From positions 14,274,017 through 14,338,016 of the forward strand of contig NC_088307.1 of assembly GCF_032854445.1 (NCBI RefSeq): a stretch of 64,000 nt of DNA. Reading direction: 5' to 3'. The position numbers were made by a program, and so were the translations under genes. The notes beneath the pieces were generated by a model, which did not search any database, had not been told where the DNA came from, and worked only from the letters and a program-made list of their open reading frames with translations. This document shows positions 23,001 to 35,000 of the stretch, piece after piece. Source of the DNA: Liolophura sinensis (lineage: Eukaryota > Mollusca > Polyplacophora > Chitonida > Chitonidae). Position 1 is the stretch's first letter, and every line of letters starts with the position of its first letter.

Positions 23001-26000
23001 CACCTACCGTCATCTTTTGCCTCTCCTGTTGCCTCAGCAGAGCCACCCCCTCCACCAGATGTCGCTTCAGTAGAAGCGGATGATGTCGCCATGCTCGTGG
23101 AGGCAGAAGAAGAGCTAATGGCAGATTTAGATCCAGAACTTGAGGTAAACGATCCTCCCCCCGAACTACCTCCACCACTGACACTAATAGTGCCGCCTCC
23201 GGCACTGACGCCACCGCCGGCATCGCCGCCACCGCCACTGCTGCTTCCACCGCTAATTCCGCCGCCCTCACGTGTTATTGTTACTCCGGACGAACTGTGG
23301 TGAACTTCAATCCTAGTAAAAAGGTTCTTGTAAAACATGCTTTGCAACATAAAAAGATTAAAAGGCGTGCGAAAGTAGGGAGACTGGATGCTTTACTCTC
23401 TTGTTATGAGGCCCCCGATGTGGTTTGTGAGAAGGTATTGCGCGTTAACTTAATGTTGAGGCTGGCAGGCCGGACGAACAGCGGGTCCTCTGTCACCGAC
23501 TGCTGGCCCCTTCCAGACCTATCGTGAGACATTTTGAAATAAGCCAGACAGCAGACTTCAGACGCATTGATTCTAGAAACGTTGACTGAAAAATAAATAT
23601 ATGTCAGTGCTTAGCTATAAAAGACTGTCCCCGACTTTACCGGACATAACGTTCTCTGAGCTGCTTTTATTTCAACCATTTTCACACCATCAGACACTGA
23701 AAACTTCAGCATATATCTTCTTTGAGTTAGAGTTCTGAAAATGCGCTACGAAGATTGCCATCTGGCTCATAATTAGAAAAATATGAGATCAGATGAGGTT
23801 CTTGGACCAGTGTAAACCTAACAAGGTTTCCTTTTCAAGGCAACTTTGTGGAAGATCCAAAGGAAAAATACATGAACAACAACCAGTTTTGACAGAAAGA
23901 GAAAGCTGAGCTCTTTGAGATCGTAGGTAGTAGTTTCCACCACCAAACTGAAGACACCGAAACCATTTCTGACGAAAGCTAAAATGTAATTGATCCACAA
24001 ATTGTATTATTTTAGGTCTAATCGTCGTTAGACGACAAAGACAAATGTTGACGGAAACCACAGGGGCTTTGAAGGAGTCATTAAGAAGAGCTTAGTGTGG
24101 TTCCCCATCCACTTGGAATCAGGTGACGTCCTTTTTGTACTCACAAGGCCCAGCGAAACACATAACTACCTTTAGACTTAAAAATGTGTTAACAGCCCGA
24201 ATGTCAAAGGCGTTGAAAGCTCTTTATTATTACTCAAACCTTCCCTAACGGTGATTCCTGCTCAGTATTTTTTGCATAAGGTCCGTATTCTCCAAATCAA
24301 CAGTGATGGTCATGACTCAAACCACAAAGTCTATATCACAAAGATATATTGTGATTTCAGTTACAACGATCTTACCTGTACATCTATCTACCTGTACGAA
24401 GCTGTACTCACCTGCTCTCTTCTCCCTCCAGCAGCTTCCTGTAGGCCGCGATCTCTAGCTCCAGTGACAGTTTGGCGTCCATCAGGTTTGTAACTCTTGC
24501 AATATTTTTTCCATCTCCATTCTGAGCTGAGTTATCTCCTCACGGAGGGTGGCTTCTCTACGAGCAGCATCCTGATCCTTCTCGTCCAGCTCTCGCTGTA
24601 GTTCTCGGAGAGTTCTCTCCAGCTGGGCGTTCTGTAATGAAATTCACAAGAGGAATATACCTGTGAACTATGAGAAAATGACAACACTGTGTACAAGATG
24701 GTACACGTAACACTTATTGCGTATGTAATCGTTTGTTTTTTTCATTTGTCTAGAATGACTTTTAGCAGACACTTATGGAAATATTAGCATTAATACTTAA
24801 CACTAGCAAATATCAAGCTCCGGAGTTGTGCTAAATTAATGGCTGAAATAACCGTTTGGCTAAATGTCCCGTCTAGGTCATAAATTTATGGGTGTATTTA
24901 ATCATATCGGGCGACAAAACGTCTATTGTCAAGCGTGATTTTAAAGGTGTCGGCGATAGCGATTTAAACTATTATTTTAAATTACTGAATACTGAGATAC
25001 AAATACCATGTACTACAGGCGCTCCTGCACATACAGATACACAATACTCGAGTTTAAGCAGACGTGGAGAAGAGCTTACCCTGGCTTCCACATCGGCCAG
25101 TTTCGCCTTCAAGTCCGTGACTTGGGTTCGCCATTTGCGGGTCTCTTCCTTGGAATGCTGAGCCTCCATGTTCTGTTTGGTGATGCCAGTGCGGATCTCT
25201 TGTACCTACAGCGTGCACAGAGAGTTCAGTAAATTGAACTGTTAAAGCAGTCATGTCAAATACGGCTAAGAACAGTTCGCTACAGGTATTAAACTGGTAC
25301 AGTGAAGCAAAAGAAACGAGACAATATTAGTACACTTTGTTAGGATTTGGCAAAAATTTAGGGTATGGTGACTAACAGTGAAACAAGAAACAGTCTGTAC
25401 CAAATAAATGCATGGCACTCTAGTGTCTTTTCATATCCCTTCTTGTTTTTAATCATTTATGAAGTTCACGGAGAGATATCAGCCCGAACTACGTTTGTCA
25501 GTCGTTTTCATTTTTTTTTACCTTATATATTTTTGCGAACTTTAGAATTAACTCTTCTTCTCTCTCACCTTCTTTCAAATATTTCAGTACACAAAATTTC
25601 CATTTGAAATTTAATCTTGCTTTAACCTTACGCTTACATGGAAACAAGTAGTGTTATTGAATGGTATAACTTCGATGACCTTGACCTGACGACTTCACTT
25701 CGTCAGACCTTGACCTACCTTGAGGTTGTAGTACCCCTCGAGATCACCTCGGATCTGGTCACACTTGGCGTCATACTCATACTGGATTTCACGGATGGCA
25801 GAGGACAGCTCGTTCTTCCAGAATTCCCGGTTCTCCTCGGTTGTGTCTCTGTAGGCCAGGTTCGCCAGTTCCTTCATTTCCTGTGAGAATGAAGAGGTAC
25901 AAAGTAATGTTTCTTGACCAGTATGGTCACCGGTTGATCACGGATTAGTAGCTCGGATGCAGACTTAGAGCCGCTACATGAAGAGACTCCTGCTACAGAA

Positions 26001-29000
26001 CCTGTAGTTTTATTGCTGATCGTCCCACGGACCGATTTGTGAGTAAGCCTCAATGGATGGGTTTATTTATTTATTTATTTATTTATTTATTTGATTAGTA
26101 TTTTACGTCGTAGTCAAGAATATTTCACTTATACGACGGCGGCCAGCATTATGGTGGATGGAAACCGGACAGAGCCCGGGGGAAGCCCATGACCATCCAC
26201 AGGTTGCTGATATACCTTCCCACGTGATGGTTTGTTTGAAGTGGCTACGTTATTAACAAGAATACACTTATAATCTTTCATACAGGACCGCTACATCAAA
26301 GCTAGATTTAATCTCAGTGAATAACGTATCAATGCCAAGTATCTTGAGGAGATCGTTACTCGGCTCAGTACCACTGACGGTAAGGCTCGTAAGGCATATT
26401 AAATTTCATTTAAAACAATTAGTCATTTATAATTATTTCCACTTGTGGTGGATAACAATCAAATCATGTTGATCCAGAACGTTTTCATGAGTTCTTTTGA
26501 AGTTTAGTCGGTAAATGTAAAAGTATAAAATGTGGACGAGCCCTTTCCATATCTAAATCAACACATTAATTCACTTGTCATGGTTCATTTTGGTGATGCC
26601 ATGGAACCTAAAGACCCCATTGTAACAGTAACATTTGTGAATGGGGGACATCCCCGCAATAATCAACTTGGGCCTACGCTTTGTAGTCCATTGACGTTTA
26701 ATGATCTACTGAGAAGGTATTACTCATGTATCGCCTAGAACAATAGCCCCAACTAGAGTCGCCATTGTTTGAGAAAAGATAGGCTTTTGGTGTACTAACC
26801 TGCTCGTGTAAACTTTTGGTGTACTAACCTCTTCGTGTAAGCTTTTGGTGTACTAACCTCTTCGTGTAAGCTCTTCATGAATTCCATCTCCTCGGCCAGG
26901 GTCTGCAGCCTGTTCTCACAGTCCAGGTGAGCGAGCGTCTCCGCGGCCAGTTCCTGGAGGGACAAGAAACAGAGTCAGTGCTCGGACGAAAGTCAAGGCT
27001 AAATGTCAAGGTACCCATGATATGTACAGGCATGTTTGTGTCTACACTGCTGCACACGTATCATCTATCATGTATTCCAATACGGTGAAATCTCATTTCA
27101 AACACATGATTGCAAGTGACCAGATGTCATATCGTGTGACACAAAACACTAAAATTGGTCCACACTATGTTTAGAGTAATTCTATGCTGGAATATACAGT
27201 GTCGTTTTAATGTTGCTAAAAGACAAAAAATGATAAATGAGTACTCAATACATGCACTTCCAGAACCGGCCGATGCATTTTTATTCATTTCCTTTGCGAC
27301 AGAGCAACAGAGCGTTGTAACAATACAATTAAAGACGTACAGCATAGAAACTAAAACCAGAGCAGCGGCGACAGGGTGATAGGTGGAAAATGGTCACACG
27401 TAACGGGTGAATCACGGCCTCTTGTCCATTTTATTCTAACTGTCTATGTAAATACACAAATAACAGACAAAGGATTGTTTTGCTTAATCAGGTTGCGATC
27501 TACCGTTTTATCGTATTAAATGACGAACTAAGCATATTCACTTACTTTCTATATTCTGGATATTAGTGGAGCATTAGGTTATTTATAGCACAGAACAATC
27601 ACGTGCAGCATTTGTACTGAAACAACTGTCTAAACTAATCCGCCAATTCGCTATTAAGCATTCTTCATCTATCACGAAAGCAAAAAATGTTTTTGCTGTT
27701 GGACCTTTCATTAGAAAATTATAATAGAATTATTATTCATCTTGATGAAATCAAGAGTAGAAACTGACATTTGATCCTTTGATGTGTAGTTTATTACCGA
27801 TTTATAGACGCCCCGTCGTATACAGACTCCTTCAGCACATATAAACGAGATGTTAACTGACTGTACAAACAGCAGCTGTGTCTATAACGGACGATAACCG
27901 GCTGGTGTCCATGTCTGTATTGATCTCATAGCTGTCTATACGCCGCTAATGCGGCAGAGGTTGTTTATCATTCAGGAGCACATAACTCTAGCTGTGCACG
28001 CTCCACTGCTCTTGCGACTTGAGCATTAGGGGTAACTGTTGATGTGCTCGATGCGCTCTTGGTTGCTTGTTGCCTGTAATGGCCTTGGGTGGGGAGATTC
28101 TGTCTACATTGAACGTCTTTAACGTTCCTGTAGCATCTTCCCCAGTGTGGTATAAAGATTAGATGAGGACATAAGTGCCAAGTCAGTTGTTCTGTGCACA
28201 ATGAGTATAACATTTGAAAGTCTTAGTGATGACAGCGCTCAAACCCGTTGGTCGACTTTCATGTATACACACAGTATAGCCACCATACCATTAAATGAAA
28301 GTTGTTCAAACGAAAAACTGACTAGATCCATCACCGACAGTAGTAATTCATAAAAACCAAGATAATAATTCCTATTCCTATCCCTATGCTGTCTTGTATG
28401 AAATTTTTTCCACAAATAACAGTCATATCTCATACTGTTTAATGTAAATTTTCTTACTGCACAAATTTACTGTTACATTATAAAGTCAAAATGCTAACCG
28501 TGTGCAGTTTTAGTGCCGTAAACTTTATTCAAGTTCAGAATAAAATGATTTCTCCTCTCATCTGAATCCCATTTAAGGCACTTATTTGCCAAACTGTAGA
28601 TATACTGCTACTTATATATTTTAATTGCACTTGACATGTAATCAATGTTCTGGGGCTCATAAGGATAATAAAAGGCTCGTACGTCTTTTTGACATCACTG
28701 GAAACGTTTGACTGCATCTTTGTAAGTTATGGTGAAGGTAAGTTTATTAATAAAACTGGTCTTTGGGGAAGTTGACCTTGGGTATTGTTTGACGGGTTGG
28801 CGGCCTGAATTGCAGTTTGGGTTCTTCGACTACTAAACTATGTTGAACTTTTTCTCTTAAGGACTTAGGTAGATTCATTTCATCGGTTACCTTTTGTCGC
28901 TGATGTGCTTGTACTGTCTGTGTAGTAAACTGACTACCGGAACCCCGTACTAAAATGAAGTCAATACACATCTGACCCGACAAATTGTCTCCCGTACTTA

Positions 29001-32000
29001 CCATCCTAAGCTTCTCGACCTCGGCGGTGAGTCTCTGGATGGTGACCTTGTCCCTCTCTCTCTCCTTCTCCATGTTCTCCAGTGTACGCCGTAACATGCT
29101 GATCTCGCCATCGTACTCGGACAGCTGCTGATTGAGCTTGTTGATCTGGTCACGGTCGATCTGACGGTACTTCTTGGCCTCGTCAAGTCTGCAGAAAGAG
29201 AAAACATGTATAAATTAGAGTGTGTTCTACTTGGGTTTGGTCAAGGATGGTTTTTAGCTATTTCTGCTTAAACCATGGTGCGAGGGGGCGTGTAATTTAC
29301 TACTATTTAAGCATTTGCATGGACAGGTAAAATAAAATCCTGAGGTAAACTGACAGGACGCCGTATTTCAACCGTTACATTGTATATTGTGTATCAGTAT
29401 TTATTTATTTATTTGATTGGTGTTTTACGCCGTACTGAAGAATATTTCACTTAAACGACGGCGGCCAGCATTATGGTGGGTGGAAACCGGGCAGAGCCCG
29501 GAGGAAACCCACGACCATCCGCATGTTGCTGGCAGACCTTCCCAAGTACGGCCGGAGAGGAAGCCAACATGAGCTGGACTTGAACTCACAGCGACCGCAT
29601 TGGTGAGAGACTCCTGGGTCATTATGCTGCGTTAGCGTGCTAACCAACTGAGCCATGGAGGTCCCTTGTGTATCAGTAGACGGCTTGGATCTTTTGCTTA
29701 CGATTAACACGAATACCATTTTTGAAATTGGTGACTCGGTAACAATTTTCCGGTACATGTATAAGCATATGTTTAAGAAAACGTGATCCTGATTTTGTTG
29801 ATGAAGCTGGTCCAAAATTTCATTTTGCATTGGTTGACGACCTGAACTATTATTTGAATGCTTCTCTTTCTACACTTTTTATATCAGCTGTGTCATGCGT
29901 TATCCGATGGAAAAGTCTGCTTATACCAGGACTGCGTGGAAGAAATTGGTTATAGCCAGGTGGTAACCCATTGCCAAGTGTCAGCTATTTGACAAAAATC
30001 CCGGAAAAATCTGTACTCTAACCAGCGTTAGCCAAAGCTGAACCTGCGACCTCCATGTTTTAAGTCTCGTTTACTACTGTGGAAATCCATTAGGCCGCTG
30101 GGCTAGATAGTGCCTTTGTGGTGTGGAGCTGTCTAGACTGTTCCGTTGGCAAGGCTCCACAGTATTTCTTTACCATATCCCATAGCGGTTGCGTGGAGTA
30201 ATAAGTAATGCTATCATATTAACATGGCCGAAGTCACGATGTCAATGCTGTAGAGGCAATGTCTGTCCAACCAGTCTAAAAGATGCCAATTTGAACGTCA
30301 GAATGTTATCTCCGTTATAGATGTTACATAACATTGTACCCTTGGGGACGTGAATAAGTTTATACAATATGTTTAAAATACATGTAAAAGCATAGATGAA
30401 GTGGGCGGAGCTGTTATGGCCACCTTTGTAGTAGGAATTGTCGGTTTTGTACAGGTATATATGAGGTTTTATTAAGAATACCATAATGGTCTGTTGCGTC
30501 TATTCATAGACCCGACTAGGATTGTTCCAACAAACGTACTGGCAAACAAAGTTCTCAAGCCCAGGAATAATCACGTCTTTGATCTTATGTTCCTCTTGGA
30601 GAAAAATGATTCATACAGACGGAGGTTTTCAGCGCGGATATGGGTGACACACAAGAGCTGTACAGTACAAGCCTTTGCACGACTCCGCCTGTGAGCAATG
30701 CGATGCTTAGACAGACTCCCTTAATGATCTGCTGACGTTGCAGAACAGCGTCTTACAAGACGATTATCCAGTTAGATTACTCTGTAAGGCCGTAGTAGAC
30801 CTGATTCTGCTCTTAACAGTAACATAGGGTGGCCTACATCGCGGACAAGTTAAACAGGTTTGTTGAAATTTTTTTTTGGGCCCCAGAACTTGCCACACTG
30901 CAAACAAATTTACATGTTGACATACCAAGCCCAAAGGTAGAACGAAAATAACAGTACACATGTAAACAGTGCACGATGATAAATGATTTATCTATTGCTG
31001 TATTTATCTTGTGCATATTTAGCTAATTGAAATCAGGTCCTGGCATTTACGTCTCTGGCTTAACAGTGGATAAATTAAGCATATACAGTGTAATTATAAT
31101 AATGGACAACGACACGTTTTGACGAAAACATTTAACTGATGTTGCAATCTACGATGATACAGATAGAGAGAATGACAGCAACAGAATCCTAGCAACGATG
31201 ACACTGTTATGACTGATGTCTTTCCCCAAACAACCGAAATTTCACATAAGTTTAACAGTAGCATTGAGTCAAACTGTTAACATACTAGGAGAGAAATATA
31301 CATGAATGATATATAGCAATTTACTTTCAGACGCATCTCCGTAATAAGAGATGAGTGATTTCTTAGAGCAACTGATGCTTTGGATATTCTCACGCTGGCG
31401 ACAGGAAAAGAACCTACTGATATCGCAATAACACTATACATGCGATCATGGTATCCATATAGCACAGTATGAGGAGCGGTATCGGAGATATGTCTGTGCT
31501 CAACATACAACGTTCATAGTGTAAACAATGCTTTAATTGTATGCTGAAATGAAAAGACGGCGTTCACATATGTACATGAACATATTCATCTATTCGTTTA
31601 AACTTAAAACCTCATTACACCCATACATGTCATGCCAGCAAAGAATGGGCACAAATGTGACACTAGTTTATCTAAATGAATAAGACTTTTACGCGTCACT
31701 TCATATGTGTTGATATGAATCGCCTTGTATGTCTCTTAGGCCTATGGTGAACTATATTCTGGTCAGCATGAACGAGAAGTAGATGAGATTCAGTGCATTC
31801 TGTGCACCCTATAGATTGCAAGAAACAAACAATTGGCCAACGATAAAGTGTTTACCCCATAGTGTTATAATATAATTAAAGACACAGGACAGAGAGTGAA
31901 ACAGAGAGTAAAACCAGAGGAGCGACGACAGCTGGCAAATGATCACACGTGACCGGTAAAATATGGCCTCTTGTCAGTTTACCTCAGTCAAGGTTTTATT

Positions 32001-35000
32001 CTAACTGTTCATGTAAACGCCTGAATAGTAGTAATTTACACGTCCCTTGTGCGCATGGCTTTAAAAATGGAGGGATATTATAGGACCTTACTTCTGACAT
32101 TAATAACCAGGAAATCTTTGCACTTTAAGTTAACATGCAAGTATATATCATATCTTTCATAAATTTGATTTTAATATTTGGTGTAAGTGTCACCAGGTGT
32201 GTTATGAAGGAAACCACAAGCAGAAGAATTTGTGTTATCAAATAACTGCCAAATTTCCCACGCAAAATCGCAGATGTGTAAGTGGCAGGTAAATTGTATA
32301 CGCGTGGGCCAGGCCTAGAAATATGTCACCCAGTTCGCACCGCTGTACGCTGTTGATATACAATATATACAGGCATGGTTCACTCTGGCTTCGGGATGTC
32401 TTACACGTTTAAAAACACGTTACAAACCATGAACAACTCACAGCCCATATATAGAAATATGCAGGTGTGACAACACATGCCATTGTCACTATGGTAACCA
32501 GCTTCCGTAGGTATGGAAATGGGAACAGGCTTTTTCCACCTTAGACGGGTGCGGGTAAGAAAGCTTGACCTTAACCCTTTACCCCGGCCGCTTGGGCTCT
32601 TAACAGAACCAGCCCAAGGAACTGGAGAAATCACATATTCCACACTGCATACCCTGGTGCTAATGGGGTAACTTTTCTTAACGCGGACGACAGAAAATCT
32701 TAAAAATTCTTGAATCTGCTTCTGGCAGTTACCGACAAAATGACCTATTTTAAGGCAGGCACTGTGATATACACATAGGTGTCAGTATAATGTATCGTCA
32801 ATTTATGTCACATTACACACTACCCTTTGCCCAAGAGCTGTCATTAGCCAGTCATAGTGATGCTATGTGAAAATTTAATGAACTCTCCTTATATCCTCAT
32901 AACTGATAAGTGTGTAACAGAACATTACATATGAAAAGTACAAACCTAAATATAAATCTGAAAAATACACAACTACAAAAAAAAAGAATATTATGCCAAC
33001 TCTCACACTGTCGTCGCCGTTAGCTAGGTAGGGAACCGTTCAATTTGCCATCTCTCACACTGTCGTCGCCGTTAGCTAGGTAGGAACAGTCCAATTTGCC
33101 AACTCTCACACTGTCGTCGCCGTTAGCTAGGTAAGAACCGTTCAGTTTGCCAAACTCTCACACTGTCGTCGCCGTTAGCTAGGTAGGAACAGTCCAATTT
33201 GCTAACTCTCACACTGTCGTCGCCGTTAGCTAGGTAGGAACCGTTCAATTTGCCAACTCCTCACACTGTCGTCGCCGTTAGCTAGGTAGGAACCGTTCAA
33301 TTTTGCCAACTCTCACACTGTCGTCGCCGTTAGCTAGGTAGGAACCGTTCAATTTGCCAACTCTCACACGTTGTCGCTTTTCTGGTTTTACACTCTGGGC
33401 TGTAGTCATTTATATCTACTTTGTAACAGCCGTCTTATGAAAACACCGGACAGAAGGTATATGATTCATGTGTAGATACAACACGCCTTGAAATACTACT
33501 TCAAACCCCTGGTATATCTAAGTCCCTGTTAAACCAAACCTAACAGACGGCCTCTCACAGTTCAGGCTTGCATGGCATTCAAATGTTAATCTGGCTCTAC
33601 AGTAATTTAAAGACTGAATGAAATAGCAGGAGCGAGGTAGGCTATAGAAAGTTGCTGAGCAGGTACGGCCTGGGTTGTCAGACGTGTTTATACTTCTGTA
33701 CACTAGGGCTGGTCACACAAGGTAGATACGTGAAAAGGGCTGTGATTTGAAAGTAAAACAGGGTTAACCTTGTAACTGTACAGCGTACCTCTATGCGTGC
33801 AGTTGTAATTTACTCAGTTTGAGGTCCCCAATGCTATGTGCATTGTCCTGATGGTTTAGACGCCCTGAATATATGCCTGCGTTGTGAACCATAACATACT
33901 ACTGACAGCTTCTGTATTAATGACATCTGTATTGTGTATGCTCTAAGGGTCAATTAATGGGTGTCTTATACGCTAACCGTATTGTTAAAACCCAGCCACC
34001 TCCTCTTAAATAATTAGACGGCTTATCTATTATACGACCGCAAAATACGTATATAAATCATTTAAATGAGCATAGATTCCATTTCGAGCGAGTGGTTTTA
34101 GTAAACCATTATGGTGCTAAAATGAAGCCCCTCAAACTGTGAAATATAGGAAATTAATTTTCGAGACATCCAGCAAATGGCATCAAACCGATGCTTAATA
34201 GTATTTTACTCTTGTCTTTTTATATCACATCACTAGCATGTAGAGGATATTAAATATGATTAAAATTGAAATGGGATAAATCCAGCTTGAAAGAGTAGAA
34301 TGGTGAACGTTTTGAAGTCCTACACCCATAACTTTCATGTCAAGCAGTGGAGGATTTAAACTTTGGATGAGATCGTTTAAGGCTGGCAATAAGGAATGTG
34401 GTATTGCATAAAGGATATCAAAGGGATAAAAAGATCTGGAATGATTACTGTGTGGCTAAATAATTAAATCCCTAGGGTAGTGGAAAACTTTTTATAGATA
34501 AACTAAGGCAGTTAAGTGGTCTACACATAGGAGAATTGATTCATGCCTCTAGGGAGCCTTTGTGTCATTATTTTTAATCACGGTCATCAGATGCTTTTTA
34601 ATAAGATCTCTGCAGGGTTTTATGCCTCCTTTACACATATGGGTATGAACTGTTGTGCAAAAATGCGTACATGAATAAATACAAAAGTGTTAACACACCT
34701 TCGTTCACATTCAGCTTTATATATCTGAGATACATCGACACTGAATCAAACAGAGCGGCCACTGGTGCAGAAGAAGTATGTTAACGTTTGGCAAGTCGCC
34801 ACAGCATACCCTCCGTGAGAAATGATCGTTTAAACTGGGTTTAACATCTCGTTATTGACAGCGGGTTTTATTCATTCACCTAACTCTTATAATCTAGGTC
34901 AACATCTATACTGCCTGGGACCACGTGACCTACATGTAACAATGCCCTATTACATACATAGGCTTTGCAGACGTGCTCATTTTGTATGTGTGAGTGAGTG

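Noticed and set aside
22711-23271. 186-codon minus-strand frame over the Gly/Ser exon
   Set aside because: It is a shifted frame of the exon at 23008-23312; the exon frame is the one that fits the splice phases and the Gly/Ser composition.
29425-29830. Open frames of 65 and 119 codons
   Set aside because: They lie across a SINE family 1 copy, and similar frames appear in other copies.
32995-33372. CRISPR-like array
   Set aside because: Units are 51-52 bp with no unique spacers, in an animal genome; it is a simple tandem repeat.
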